Shown here: positions 27,122 to 36,593 of the stretch, in pieces
Layout: every line of letters begins with the position of its first letter
How positions within the stretch are numbered: the stretch's first letter is position 1
Assembly: GCF_008369295.1 (NCBI RefSeq)
Contig: NZ_VOBG01000010.1
Span: 62,001 to 126,000, forward strand
Direction of reading: 5' to 3'
Length of the DNA stretch: 64,000 nucleotides
Origin: Pseudomonas sp. ANT_H4
GTDB taxonomy: Bacteria; Pseudomonadota; Gammaproteobacteria; Pseudomonadales; Pseudomonadaceae
Notes under the pieces: generated by a model
Database searches by the model: none
Seen by the model: only the letters and a program-made list of their open reading frames with translations
What the model was told of the DNA's origin: nothing
Made by a program: the position numbers and the translations under genes

Positions 27122-27883
27122 ATGAGTCCACGTTTCAACACCAAGGTTGCGCTGGTTACCGGCGCAGCCCAGGGCATCGGCCGGCGTGTCGCCGAGCGTT
27201 TGCTGGAGGAGGGCGCCTGGCTGATCGCGGTCGACCGCTCGGAACTTGTGCATGAATTGCAGCATGAGCGGGCGCTGATCCTCACCGCCGACCTTGAACA
27301 GCACGCCGAATGTGCGCGTGTCATGGCCGCCGCCAAGGCGCGTTTCGGGCGTATCGATATTCTGGTCAACAATGTTGGCGGGACAATCTGGGCCAAGCCC
27401 TTCGAACACTACGGCGAAAATGAAATCGAAGCCGAAGTGCGTCGCTCACTGTTCCCGACGCTGTGGTGCTGCCATTGCGTGTTGCCCTACATGCTGGAGC
27501 AGGGCAGTGGCGCCATCGTCAATGTCTCCTCCGTCGCCACGCGCGGGGTCAATCGCGTGCCTTACGGCGCGGCCAAGGGCGGCGTCAACGCCCTGACTGC
27601 CTGCCTGGCCCTGGAGACCGCCGGCAGCGGCATTCGGATCAACGCCACCGCACCGGGCGGCACCGAAGCGCCACCGCGTCGGATCCCGCGCAACAGCCAG
27701 CCCCAAAGCGACCAGGAGCGCGTCTGGTACCAGCAGATCGTCGACCAGACCCTCGATAGCAGCCCGATGAAGCGTTACGGCAGCATCGACGAACAAGCGG
27801 GTGCCATTCTGTTTCTCGCCTCCGATGAGGCCTCTTACATCACGGGCGTCACCTTGCCAGTAGGAGGCGGCGACCTCGGCTGA
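27122..27883 (+). CDS. benD: 1,6-dihydroxycyclohexa-2,4-diene-1-carboxylate dehydrogenase
   Basis: A 253-residue short-chain dehydrogenase that oxidises and decarboxylates the benzoate diol to catechol. It shows the NAD motif TGAAQGIG near residue 14 and the catalytic YGAAK with an upstream Ser in NVSSV. The start ATG at 27122 is ten bases after the benC stop and preceded by GAGGAAACC; a frame extending into benC is not used. It completes the benABCD pathway segment. Confidence 0.95.
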   Translation: MSPRFNTKVALVTGAAQGIGRRVAERLLEEGAWLIAVDRSELVHELQHERALILTADLEQHAECARVMAAAKARFGRIDILVNNVGGTIWAKPFEHYGENEIEAEVRRSLFPTLWCCHCVLPYMLEQGSGAIVNVSSVATRGVNRVPYGAAKGGVNALTACLALETAGSGIRINATAPGGTEAPPRRIPRNSQPQSDQERVWYQQIVDQTLDSSPMKRYGSIDEQAGAILFLASDEASYITGVTLPVGGGDLG

Positions 27884-27938
27884 CCCACCGCAGTACCTGC
27901 AGACACTGACTCACAACAACAATAATGAGAGCACTGCC

Positions 27939-29273
27939 ATGCGTACCCATGACGTCCATTCGATTATCGATAACGCCCGTTTCAGCCGCTTCCACTGGCT
28001 GGTAATGGGCTTGTGTGCCTTGCTGTTGATCTTTGACGGCTATGACTTGTTTATCTACGGCGTGGTCCTGCCGGTGATCATGAAGGAATGGGGGTTGTCG
28101 CCCCTGCAGGCCGGCGCGCTGGGTAGTTATGCGCTGTTCGGCATGATGTTTGGTGCGTTGGCTTTCGGCAGCCTGGCGGACCGGATTGGCCGCAAAAAAG
28201 GCATCGCCATCTGCTTCACGTTGTTCAGCGTTGCCACCGTGGTTAACGGTTTCGCCAGCAGCCCGACCGAGTTCGGTATCTGCCGGTTTATCGCCGGGCT
28301 GGGCTGTGGCGGGCTGATGCCCAATGCGGTCGCGTTGATGAACGAATACGCACCGAAGAAGATCCGCAGCACCCTGGTGGCATTGATGTTCAGCGGTTAT
28401 TCACTGGGTGGCATGCTCTCGGCGGGCGTTGGAATTTACATGCTGCCGCGCTATGGCTGGGAATCGATGTTCTTCGTCGCCACGGTGCCGCTTTTGCTGC
28501 TGCCCATGATTGTTTACTGGTTGCCTGAATCCATCGGCTTTCTGATCCGTCAAGGCCGGCTGGAACAGGCACGGGCTCTGCTCAAGCGCCTGTCACCCGA
28601 AACCCGTATCGAGGCCGAAGACCAGTTGCAGATCAGCGCCGGGAAGGGCAAAGGCGCCTCGGTGCTGGAGCTGTTTCGCCATGGCCTGGCGGTACGCACC
28701 GCGTCGATCTGGGTCGCGTTTTTCTGCTGTCTGCTGATGGTCTACGCCTTGAGTTCGTGGTTGCCCAAGCTGATGGCCGGTGCCGGTTACAGCCTGGGGT
28801 CGAGCCTGTCATTCCTGTTGGCGCTGAATTTCGGCGGCATGGCCGGGGCAATTCTCGGCGGTTGGCTGGGTGATCGGCTGAACCTGGTGAAAGTCATGAT
28901 CGGCTTCTTCATCTGCGCCGCGGTGTCCATCAGTTTGTTGGGCATCAACAGCCCGATGCCGGTCCTGTACCTGCTGATCTTCGTCGCGGGCGCTACCACC
29001 ATTGGCACGCAAATCCTGCTGTACGCCGGGGCCGCGCAACTCTATGGGCTGTCCATTCGCTCCACCGGCCTGGGTTGGGCGTCGGGCATCGGGCGCAACG
29101 GCGCCATCGTCGGGCCGCTGCTGGGCGGTGCGCTGATGGGCATCGAGTTGCCCCTGCAACTCAACTTTATGGCCTTTGCGATTCCCGGCGCCATCGCTGC
29201 GCTGGCGATGACCACATACGCCCTGAATGAGCGTCGCGCCAGTGCTGATTTGATCACCGCTCGGGCGCTGTAA
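27939..29273 (+). CDS. benK: BenK-type aromatic acid/H+ symporter (MFS, AAHS family)
   Basis: A 444-residue major facilitator transporter with twelve hydrophobic segments. The AAHS features are visible: DGYDLFIYG in the first helix, with its acidic residues, and the loop 2-3 motif GSLADRIGRKKG. The family imports benzoate or other aromatic acids with protons. It lies 55 bases after benD in the same direction and before an OprD-type porin, the usual composition of ben clusters. Confidence 0.93.
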   Translation: MRTHDVHSIIDNARFSRFHWLVMGLCALLLIFDGYDLFIYGVVLPVIMKEWGLSPLQAGALGSYALFGMMFGALAFGSLADRIGRKKGIAICFTLFSVATVVNGFASSPTEFGICRFIAGLGCGGLMPNAVALMNEYAPKKIRSTLVALMFSGYSLGGMLSAGVGIYMLPRYGWESMFFVATVPLLLLPMIVYWLPESIGFLIRQGRLEQARALLKRLSPETRIEAEDQLQISAGKGKGASVLELFRHGLAVRTASIWVAFFCCLLMVYALSSWLPKLMAGAGYSLGSSLSFLLALNFGGMAGAILGGWLGDRLNLVKVMIGFFICAAVSISLLGINSPMPVLYLLIFVAGATTIGTQILLYAGAAQLYGLSIRSTGLGWASGIGRNGAIVGPLLGGALMGIELPLQLNFMAFAIPGAIAALAMTTYALNERRASADLITARAL

Positions 29274-29312
29274 CTTTCCAAACCGTCGATAACAATAACT
29301 AAGAGCAACGAC

Positions 29313-30560
29313 ATGAATACACAACGTATCTGGCTGTCCCTGTTGGGCATGCCCCTTGCGGCGACGGCGGCTGAGGGCGGTTTTTTCGAGGGATCTACGG
29401 CCACCTTGCAGGCCCGCAACTATTACTTCAGCCGCGACTTCTCGGACATCGTCGGCGCCAGTAAGCAGTCGAAGGCGCAGGAGTGGGGCCAGGGTTTTAT
29501 CCTGACCTACAAATCCGGCTACACCCCAGGCCCCTTAGGTTTCGGCCTGGATGCACTGGGCACCCTGGGCCTCAAGCTCGACAGTAGCCCGGACCGGGTC
29601 AATACCGGTTTGCTCCCGGTCAAGGGCGATGGCCGTGCCGCCGACGATTACAGCCGTTTGGGCCTGACCTTCAAGGCCCGGTTTTCCAAGACCGAATTGA
29701 AGGTCGGTGAGTTGCAACCCAACCTGCCGGTGCTGGCCTTCAGCGATATTCGCCTGCTACCGCCGAGTTACCAGGGGGTGAATGTCAGCTCCAGCGAGTT
29801 CGCTGGCCTGACGCTACAGGCCGGACACTTGACCACCACCAGCCTGCGCAACGAAGCCGGTGACGAGAAGATGATCGGCATGCTCGGCCATGTGCCGCAG
29901 CGCGGCGCTGAAAGTGATGCATTCAACTACGTCGGTGGCGACTACGCCTTCAACACCAACCGCACCAGCTTCAGCTACTGGCATGGCCAACTGAAAGACA
30001 TCTACAGCCAGGATTTTGTCGGCCTCAAGCACAGCCAGCCGATGGGCGATTGGGTGCTTGGCGCCAACCTGGGTTATTACGATGCGCGAGAAGACGGCGA
30101 TAAATTGCTCGGCAAGATCGACAACCAGGCGTTTTTCTCGCTGCTGTCAGCCAGGCATGGCGGCCACATTTTCTATGTCGGCTATCAAGCGATGTACGGC
30201 GACAGCGCCTTCCCGCGTGTGTTTGCCAACATCTCGCCGCTGGGCAACGAGGTACCCACTTATGAGTTCGCCTACACCGACGAGCGCTCCTGGCAGGCAC
30301 GTTACGACTACGACTTCGTGGCGCTGGGGATTCCGGGGCTGACGACCACTGTGCGCTATATCACCGGTAACAACGTGACCACCGGCGCAAGTTACGAAGG
30401 TAAGGACCGCGAGCGCGACCTGGATATCGGCTATGTGGTGCAGAGCGGCTATTTGAGCGGCCTGGGCGTGCGGGTACGCAATGTCATGGCCCGTTCAAAC
30501 TACCGCAGCGATATCGATGAGAACCGGCTGATCCTCAGTTACACCTGGAAGCTGCTTTAA
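29313..30560 (+). CDS. benF: OprD-family porin, BenF-like
   Basis: A 415-residue outer membrane porin with a signal peptide ([16 protein letters not shown]) and the OprD-family opening [21 protein letters not shown]. It ends with an aromatic-rich beta strand ([10 protein letters not shown]). Its place at the end of the benABCDK cluster indicates benzoate uptake across the outer membrane. The specific name benF is inferred from position. It overlaps the convergent DUF2790 gene by three bases. Confidence 0.85.
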   Translation: MNTQRIWLSLLGMPLAATAAEGGFFEGSTATLQARNYYFSRDFSDIVGASKQSKAQEWGQGFILTYKSGYTPGPLGFGLDALGTLGLKLDSSPDRVNTGLLPVKGDGRAADDYSRLGLTFKARFSKTELKVGELQPNLPVLAFSDIRLLPPSYQGVNVSSSEFAGLTLQAGHLTTTSLRNEAGDEKMIGMLGHVPQRGAESDAFNYVGGDYAFNTNRTSFSYWHGQLKDIYSQDFVGLKHSQPMGDWVLGANLGYYDAREDGDKLLGKIDNQAFFSLLSARHGGHIFYVGYQAMYGDSAFPRVFANISPLGNEVPTYEFAYTDERSWQARYDYDFVALGIPGLTTTVRYITGNNVTTGASYEGKDRERDLDIGYVVQSGYLSGLGVRVRNVMARSNYRSDIDENRLILSYTWKLL

Positions 30561-30781
30561 ACGCCGCCCTGGCAAGTGCCCATGACCTGGTAGTTGACGG
30601 TATGGCTGACGCCTTGGCTGTCGAGGTAAACCAGGGTCGCCGGTTCCACCTGGCAACTGCCGGGTACGAGTGTGATTGAAACGATGTGCTGGATATCTGG
30701 CGCCGGGCTTTCATTGCTGCCGGCCGCCATTGCGCCGGTAGCGATGAACAGTAGGACAAGGCTGAGAAATTTGATGTTCAT
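30557..30781 (-). CDS. DUF2790 small secreted protein
   Basis: A 74-residue protein with a signal peptide ([18 protein letters not shown]) and a DUF2790-like body ([24 protein letters not shown] and a second Cys near the C-terminus). The two Cys may form a disulfide in the periplasm. These small proteins are common in Pseudomonas and their function is unknown. The gene is convergent with the OprD porin and shares its last codons with it. Confidence 0.8.
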   Translation of the reverse strand: MNIKFLSLVLLFIATGAMAAGSNESPAPDIQHIVSITLVPGSCQVEPATLVYLDSQGVSHTVNYQVMGTCQGGV

Positions 30782-30891
30782 GATGATTCCCTCTGTCAGT
30801 AGGGTTCATTTTAGTGATTGCAGCGCTGGGTTAAAGGCAGGAACAGGTAAATGACTCATACGTATCAGGTAGCAATAAAGGTGCAACGCTA

Positions 30892-31827
30892 ATGGACCTT
30901 CTCAATGGCATGCAGGTCTTTGCGCGGGTTGTCGACAGTGGCAGTTTTGCTGCCGCTGCCGAGGTCCTGGAGGTGTCCGGCGCGCACGTATCCCGGTTGA
31001 TATCCGACCTGGAGAAACATCTCCAGACCCGCCTTTTGCACCGCACCACCCGGCGTCTGAGCCTCACCGAATCAGGCGAGCGGTTCCTGCTGCGCTGTCG
31101 GGACATTCTTGAGGACGTCCGGGAGGCCACGGTTGAGGCCAGCGGGGCTCACCTCAACCCGCGCGGGCGTTTGCGGGTGCATTGCATGAGCGGGCTGGGC
31201 GTGCTGATAACGCCGTTGATCGCCCGTTACAGTGAGCATTACCCGCACGTTTCCATGGAGCTGACCCTCTCACAGCACAACCCGGACCCCCTTGAAGAAG
31301 GCCATGACGTGGTGATCTCCATCGCCCATTCGTTGCCGGATTCGGCCCTGGTCAGCCAGACGGTGGGGCAGCTATTCAGTGTGCCCTGTGCTGCGCCGAG
31401 GTACCTGGAGAAGCACGGAGTGCCCGAGCATCCTGGCCAACTGATGCAGCATCGACGCCTGCACCTGCAGGACTTTCAGGAAGATGCGTGGCTGTTCAAG
31501 GGCCCAGAGGGTGAAATTTCGGTTTCACCTGAGCAAACCTTCAGAACCAACGTTGCCGACGCGATGGTCAAGGCGACGCAGGAGGGCATGGGCATCAGCC
31601 TGTTGCCGTTTTTTAGCGCAAACCTGGCATTGCGCGAGGGCTCACTGGTGCGTCTGTTGCCCGGTTACCGGCTGCGCGAACGCACTATCTTCGCGGTGTA
31701 CCCATCCCGGCGTTTTCTGGATGCCAAAGTGCGGACTTGGGTGGAGTTCTTGCAGGCGCAACTGCCTTCGTTGTTAGCCGAGCATGTCCGGGTGATTGAA
31801 AACCCTGAGTATTGGGCGCGTTGCTGA
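30892..31827 (+). CDS. LysR-family transcriptional regulator
   Basis: A 311-residue LysR regulator: N-terminal winged HTH at residues ~1-60 (SFAAAAEVLEVSGAHVSRLIS), then a linker and an effector-binding domain. It is divergent from the small DUF2790 gene. Downstream is a convergent operon end, so its targets cannot be deduced. Subfamily resemblance is to the CrgA-like group acting near oxidoreductase genes. Confidence 0.88.
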   Translation: MDLLNGMQVFARVVDSGSFAAAAEVLEVSGAHVSRLISDLEKHLQTRLLHRTTRRLSLTESGERFLLRCRDILEDVREATVEASGAHLNPRGRLRVHCMSGLGVLITPLIARYSEHYPHVSMELTLSQHNPDPLEEGHDVVISIAHSLPDSALVSQTVGQLFSVPCAAPRYLEKHGVPEHPGQLMQHRRLHLQDFQEDAWLFKGPEGEISVSPEQTFRTNVADAMVKATQEGMGISLLPFFSANLALREGSLVRLLPGYRLRERTIFAVYPSRRFLDAKVRTWVEFLQAQLPSLLAEHVRVIENPEYWARC

Positions 31828-31925
31828 TAACGCTGCTCAGAGGCTATCCGTCATCGGTGGTGAAAGGTGACGAACCGTACAGCTGCCGGTCCTGACTCGG
31901 TAGGATGCTCACCAGAATGGATGAG

Positions 31926-32465
31926 TTACTGGTGTATTTCTGTCACAGACATCGTAAACACCAGCTTGGACCTGCCGCCATTGGCGTAGGAGTGCGGAAC
32001 GTCTGTTTTCGCCACAGCAGAACTGCCGGCAGGAATGAGCAGTTCTGTTTCCCCAACAACACATTTAAGTGTCCCTTTCTCCACATGGAATAGTTCAAGT
32101 GTGCCTTGAGGATGACCTTGAGACGAAAAAGACTCACCTGGAAACATTTCCCAGCGCCACAGCTCAATCACATTGGGCCCTCTCGTGCCTGCCAGAAGTC
32201 GAGCCGTCCCACCCAGATCCCCGGTCCATAGAGTAGGGATGTCCACGCCAGCGATAATGTGGGCAGAGGGGGCGTCAGTCACATTGACGATATCCGCAAC
32301 CGAAAGACCCAACGCAGCAGCTATTTTGCAAAGGATGCCAATGCTTGGATTAGCCGTACATTTTTCGATTTCTACGACCATTCCCTTGCTCACACCTGAG
32401 CGACGAGACAGCTCATCAAGCGTGATTTTCTGAGTTTTTCGCGCCTGTTTAAGCGAAGTGCTCAA
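31926..32465 (-). CDS. XRE-cupin transcriptional regulator, probable TTG start
   Basis: A 179-residue protein: an N-terminal Cro/CI HTH (residues ~15-60, ITLDELSRRSGVSKGMVVEIE) followed by a cupin domain (LELFHVEKGTLKC, IPAGSSAVAKTDVPHSY). No in-frame ATG exists near the domain start; the nearest lies deep in the upstream ArsR gene. The TTG at 32463-32465 fits because it overlaps the 3' end of that gene by 17 bases, suggesting translational coupling. It is the last gene of a six-gene operon. Such regulators typically sense a small metabolite via the cupin. Confidence 0.78.
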   Translation of the reverse strand: MSTSLKQARKTQKITLDELSRRSGVSKGMVVEIEKCTANPSIGILCKIAAALGLSVADIVNVTDAPSAHIIAGVDIPTLWTGDLGGTARLLAGTRGPNVIELWRWEMFPGESFSSQGHPQGTLELFHVEKGTLKCVVGETELLIPAGSSAVAKTDVPHSYANGGRSKLVFTMSVTEIHQ

Positions 32466-32754
32466 GAGTTGCTTCGTTGCGCTTGAACAAATGAAAGGGG
32501 CCCGCTTTTCGGACCTCAACCAAGGTCGCCTGCTTGAGTACCGCCAGATGCTGCGACACTGTCGATTGGGAGAGGCCGCAACGTTGCGTGATCTGTCCAA
32601 CGCTGACGCCTAACTCTACCTCCCAGCTTTGCTGCGGGAAATACACCGACGGCGCCTTGAGCCACTTCAGGATTTCCCGTCTCAGTGGATGAACAATCGC
32701 GCGCATGGCGACATCGAAGTCAGGCGAGGGGCATTGCTGTTGTTTCTCGCACAT
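32449..32754 (-). CDS. ArsR-family winged-helix regulator
   Basis: A 101-residue ArsR/HTH-20 protein. The recognition region reads QRCGLSQSTVSQHLAVLKQATLV around residues 58-80. The usual metal-binding Cys-box of metal sensors (ELCVCDL) is absent, so it probably responds to something other than metal. It follows a luciferase-like monooxygenase gene by 26 bases and overlaps the XRE-cupin gene. Confidence 0.85.
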   Translation of the reverse strand: MCEKQQQCPSPDFDVAMRAIVHPLRREILKWLKAPSVYFPQQSWEVELGVSVGQITQRCGLSQSTVSQHLAVLKQATLVEVRKAGPFHLFKRNEATLEHFA

Positions 32755-32780
32755 GGCTTATCCAGTCGCTTTAGGTCGAT

Positions 32781-33764
32781 TCAATCCAGCATGTCGGACA
32801 GAGATTCGGCGATCAATTGATAGGATCGGCAGCGAGCCTTGGCGTCATATATGCGCGCGTCAATGATGACTTCATCCACCTGGGTCGTTGTAATGAACTG
32901 GCGTAGCCAACTGCTGACCTCGTCCTGGTCACCCGTCGCCGTGCACAGCATCGCCTGATTGAGCGTGTGCCGATCAATGTTTGTAAGCGAGTCCATAAAG
33001 CCCTCCGTGGGGCGTGGCAACGGGCCTGCTTTCCCGGCGTACAAGTTGCACACCCATTGCCGGTGAGAGCTCGCGATGTAATCGGCCTCGGCCCGTGAAG
33101 GGGCCGCAAAGATATTGACGCCTGCGATCACATAGGGCTGCTTGAGCGCCTCTGACGGGCGGAAAGTAGTACGGTAGTGCGTAATCGCATCCATTAAGAA
33201 GCGCGGCGCGAAATGCGAGGCGAATGCGTAGGGCAGCCCCAGCTTTGCGGCAAGGTCTGCGCTGTTCATGCTCGAACCCAGGAGCCAGAGTGGTACGTCG
33301 TGGGTTCCGGGAATTGCCCGGACCGGCTGACGCCCGTTGTCCTCCAGGTAGTCCTGCAACTGTTGAATATCCTGCGCGAAGTCGCGTTCCGATGCGTCAC
33401 CGCGCAGGGCGTGGATCGCCGCACCGGCTGAGCCCGGCGCTCTACCGATACCCAGGTCGATGCGACCAGGAAACAGGGTGTCCAACGTCCCGAACTGCTC
33501 GGCCACCATCAACGGGGAATGGTTGGGTAGCATGATGCCGCCGGAGCCCACCCGCAGGGTGCGGGTGGCCGCCGCCAGATGCTGGACGAGCAGGGTGGTT
33601 GCCGAGGAGGCTATGCCCGGCAGGTCGTGATGCTCGGCGACCCAGTAACGTTTGTAACCATGGGCTTCGACATGTCGCGCCAAGGCGACTGCATCATCCA
33701 GAGTGTCAGTGAAGGTTTTACCTTCGCCAATCATCATGAGGTCAAGTACAGAAAGGGCAGTCAT
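32781..33764 (-). CDS. Luciferase-like (LLM) flavin monooxygenase A
   Basis: A 327-residue bacterial luciferase-family TIM barrel of the type annotated as MsnO8 or LLM class oxidoreductase. Typical segments are YWVAEHHDLPGIASSATTLL, RVGSGGIMLPNHSPLMVAEQ and PGRIDLGIGRAPG. Such enzymes use reduced flavin to oxidise small organic substrates. The ATG at 33762-33764 is preceded by AAGGAG and is preferred over a frame running 20 codons upstream. It lies after two TIM-barrel isomerase-like genes in an operon that begins with a different LLM protein. Confidence 0.88.
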   Translation of the reverse strand: MTALSVLDLMMIGEGKTFTDTLDDAVALARHVEAHGYKRYWVAEHHDLPGIASSATTLLVQHLAAATRTLRVGSGGIMLPNHSPLMVAEQFGTLDTLFPGRIDLGIGRAPGSAGAAIHALRGDASERDFAQDIQQLQDYLEDNGRQPVRAIPGTHDVPLWLLGSSMNSADLAAKLGLPYAFASHFAPRFLMDAITHYRTTFRPSEALKQPYVIAGVNIFAAPSRAEADYIASSHRQWVCNLYAGKAGPLPRPTEGFMDSLTNIDRHTLNQAMLCTATGDQDEVSSWLRQFITTTQVDEVIIDARIYDAKARCRSYQLIAESLSDMLD

Positions 33765-33799
33765 TGCAGGCTCCTTTTTCATATCAGGTGGAGAGGGCG

Positions 33800-34606
33800 T
33801 TACAGCGATGAAAAGTCCGACCAATGTGGATGACGTACAAGGCGATGATCAATATCGCGAAGAGTCGCCAGGCAGCGTTGAAGTTTCAGGTAAATATCGC
33901 CCCCGTAGTCCCAGCCGAGCACGCCAATACTGCCTTTGTATCCGACGCTGTTCAGCGCCGCGACCACGGAAAAGTTGTCCAACTCTCCACGGTCAACTGG
34001 CTCCATCGTGGCCACGCCGCCCCAGCCCAGCTCACTGAGCGCGCTGCCTGAAAGTACGACTTGCATCAACCAGGGTTGCATGGCTTCAAGGCGCTGCTGA
34101 AGTTCGCCTTCCTGACTGGCGTACCAGTGATAGCCGTTGAACGATGCGCCCAGGTGCGGGTGAGCGAAGTATTCGCAGATCTGCACCACTTGAGCCGTGG
34201 TCTGGGTAACGTGATGAAGATGGGGATACAGGGCGATTCTCAAGCCGCGACGTTCTGCGATGGGCAGCACCGACTCGATGAACCGCATAATGGCCGAGCT
34301 GCCGTTGACCGAGGTCTGGACCGCCAGTTCGATGAGTTCCACCCCTTCGACGCTTTCGATGATTCGCCTTATGAGGTCATCATTGCGGCCTTCGTGCAGC
34401 ACCAGGTACAAACCCTCAACGCGCAGGCCGTGCTGCTCGCCAACGCGCGGTAGCAGGCGCAGGTCGGTCAGCGGCGTGCCACCCCAGGCTGAAACTGTGA
34501 GGCCGTCGTAACCCAGTTCGGCGAGCATTTCGCACTGCGACTGGAAGGCGTAAACACCCATTGAAGAGTAAAAAAATGAATCGAGTGCATGGACGCGATG
34601 TGCCAC
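33800..34606 (-). CDS. Xylose-isomerase-like TIM-barrel protein A
   Basis: A 268-residue sugar phosphate isomerase/epimerase-like protein (AP endonuclease 2 fold). Visible elements are FQSQCEMLAELGYDGLTVS near residues 21-39, ELAVQTS, YPHLHH near 127-132, FNGYHWYA near 156-163, and EPVDRGELD near 202-210. These supply plausible Glu, His and Asp metal ligands. The substrate is unknown. It has a paralogue immediately upstream at 34622-35422, and both are flanked by LLM monooxygenases. Confidence 0.82.
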   Translation of the reverse strand: MAHRVHALDSFFYSSMGVYAFQSQCEMLAELGYDGLTVSAWGGTPLTDLRLLPRVGEQHGLRVEGLYLVLHEGRNDDLIRRIIESVEGVELIELAVQTSVNGSSAIMRFIESVLPIAERRGLRIALYPHLHHVTQTTAQVVQICEYFAHPHLGASFNGYHWYASQEGELQQRLEAMQPWLMQVVLSGSALSELGWGGVATMEPVDRGELDNFSVVAALNSVGYKGSIGVLGWDYGGDIYLKLQRCLATLRDIDHRLVRHPHWSDFSSL

Positions 34607-34621
34607 GGTCTGTCTCCTCGC

Positions 34622-35422
34622 CTAGCGTGGCGTTGCGGTCAGTAGGGCCCATTCGGGGTGTGCGGCCAGACGTTGCTCCATGGAACGAAATGCCGTGGCT
34701 GAACGGCGCAGGTTGCCGTAAACGTCGCCACCCATGCTTTGCCATCCCAGCACGCCGACACGCCCGGTAAAGCTGCGGCGTTCAAGGGCGCCCAGCAGGA
34801 CGAAATTATCCATCTCGCCTTCATCAAGCGGTTCGATGGTCGCCAGGCCGCCCCAACCCAATGGAGAGCGACGTGTGCCGGCAATGTTCACGTGTTGGAG
34901 CCAAGGCCACATCGCATCAAGGCGCTGTTCCAACGCTTGTTCTTCAGTGGCGTACCAGTGATAACCATTGAATACGATATTGAGCAGGGGATGGTTGAAC
35001 TCCCGGCACAGTGCGACGGCTTCCGTGGTTGTTTGCATGCCGTAGCGTGCGTGCGGATAAAGGTTGATGTGCAGGCCTCTGCGCTCACAAATGGGCAGCA
35101 GGCGCTCAAGCATGCGACGGTCAAGATTTGTGACTTCATCACCTGAATGCAGCGCCAGTTCAATCGTGGTGCAGTCTTCAAGGCTCTCGAAAACCTGGGT
35201 CACGAACGCTTCGAGGCCCTTGCGGTAGATCAAGTAGACCGCGCCCACGTCCAGGCCCCAGGTCGGTTTGACTTGAGGAATCGACTTCAGGTCTTGGCTC
35301 CACGCAGACATCGTCAAGCCTTGGTAACCAAGGTCGGCAAGCATTTCGCACTGTGCGGCCAGGGGATAGGTGCCCATGGCGGTCTGGAAGATGAAATCCA
35401 TATGGTGAAGGACGCGATTCAT
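34622..35422 (-). CDS. Xylose-isomerase-like TIM-barrel protein B
   Basis: A 266-residue paralogue of the protein encoded at 33800-34606. It shares AAQCEMLADLGYQGLTMSAW near residues 22-41, NLYPHARY, FNGYHWYATEE and the EPLDEGEMDNF segment. Divergence is considerable, so the duplication is not recent and the two may act on different substrates or as a heteromer. Its ATG overlaps the stop of the upstream LLM gene (ATGA), indicating coupling. Confidence 0.82.
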   Translation of the reverse strand: MNRVLHHMDFIFQTAMGTYPLAAQCEMLADLGYQGLTMSAWSQDLKSIPQVKPTWGLDVGAVYLIYRKGLEAFVTQVFESLEDCTTIELALHSGDEVTNLDRRMLERLLPICERRGLHINLYPHARYGMQTTTEAVALCREFNHPLLNIVFNGYHWYATEEQALEQRLDAMWPWLQHVNIAGTRRSPLGWGGLATIEPLDEGEMDNFVLLGALERRSFTGRVGVLGWQSMGGDVYGNLRRSATAFRSMEQRLAAHPEWALLTATPR

Positions 35423-36435
35423 TGGACGGCCTGCATAGGTTGAGACTCGACGGGGAGGGCGATGCTTGGAAAATGCGGCAACACGTATTGAGCCAGTTCA
35501 TCGATGACTTCAGGGGCAGGGCGGCGTTGAGGTTTGAAGTGCAGGGCGACATGACCTACCCCCTGATCCTGCTGGCGTTTCCAGTGCTCGATCAGCGCAT
35601 TGCGCCCGGCGCGCAGTACGCGTCCCGCCTGCACGGGATGGTCCGGGTCGCGATCCAGATCAAACAACGTGCCGTAGCCGTAGGGTTTGTGCACGTCGTG
35701 GCCACAGACCGCACGCCATCGCTCGATCACCTGGGGAATCATCGCGGGGCTGGATGTGTAGGAAAGAATCCCGTCAGTGTGTTCACCGATCCATTCCAGC
35801 GACTGGCCCGCGTGGCCGACGATAAGGGTGGGTAAACGCGGCCCGACGGGTTTGGGGATCAGGTCAATTTCACCGTTCAACTGGCCGTAAAAACGCGACG
35901 TATGCTTGGCCCAATGACTTTGCGTGGTTGCACGGATGATGCCCAGTGCGTCACGGAAGCGTTCGGCACGATTGTCAAATTCAAGCCCGAAGGCCGGGTA
36001 TTCGATCGGCCGGTCGCCGGTCGCCAGTCCCAGAATGAATCGCCCGCCCAGCAGTTGGTCCACGCTGGCAGCCTGCTTGGCAACAATCAGTGGATCGCGC
36101 AATGGCAGGACGATCCCCGCCGTGCCAATCGCAATTCGCGTGGTCACTGCAGCCAGGTAGCCTGCATAAACCAGAGGATCGAGGATCTGGCCGACGTCTC
36201 CGAAGTTGGGGTCATAAAACGGCACATCGCGCAGCCAGATCGCGGAGAATCCAGCTTCGTCTACGCGTTGAGCCATCTGCGCGTGATCCTGCAGGGTGGG
36301 GCCTGGGCTGTTGGGGTAGCTTTCCAGCGGGGCAATGAAACCGAAGGTCAAATGCCCTTGTTTAAATACACGGGCATAGCCAGGGTGTTGCTGAAGCTCC
36401 GGGGCGATTGCGCGTGCGCGAGGTTGGGAGGTCAT
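35419..36435 (-). CDS. Luciferase-like (LLM) flavin monooxygenase B
   Basis: A 338-residue LLM-class oxidoreductase (TIGR03571-like group as I recall). Signature segments are HLTFGFIAPLESYPNSPGP near residues 28-46, GTAGIVLPLRDPLIVAKQAASVD and GRFILGLATGDRPIEYPAFG. It differs strongly from the other LLM enzyme of this operon. It is the first gene of the six-gene set LLM-TIM-TIM-LLM-ArsR-XRE and is divergent from a LysR regulator. Confidence 0.87.
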   Translation of the reverse strand: MTSQPRARAIAPELQQHPGYARVFKQGHLTFGFIAPLESYPNSPGPTLQDHAQMAQRVDEAGFSAIWLRDVPFYDPNFGDVGQILDPLVYAGYLAAVTTRIAIGTAGIVLPLRDPLIVAKQAASVDQLLGGRFILGLATGDRPIEYPAFGLEFDNRAERFRDALGIIRATTQSHWAKHTSRFYGQLNGEIDLIPKPVGPRLPTLIVGHAGQSLEWIGEHTDGILSYTSSPAMIPQVIERWRAVCGHDVHKPYGYGTLFDLDRDPDHPVQAGRVLRAGRNALIEHWKRQQDQGVGHVALHFKPQRRPAPEVIDELAQYVLPHFPSIALPVESQPMQAVQ

Positions 36436-36593
36436 CGGAATATGCTCGTAGTAGCGGATGGCGGTGACGTTGAAGGCGAGACGCGCGCCATAAAGTCACG
36501 ATGGAGGAGACTATAGGCGGTATGATGTGAAAGAAAAATAGGATGAAACTCCAATCATTTGTGAAAATAACGCTCAAATAGATGAGGCTGTTC

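Noticed and set aside
24217..27883. Possible anthranilate (antABC) operon
   Set aside because: A benD-type diol dehydrogenase, a BenK-like transporter and the OprD porin follow, which anthranilate dioxygenase clusters do not need. Subunit lengths also fit BenA and BenB.
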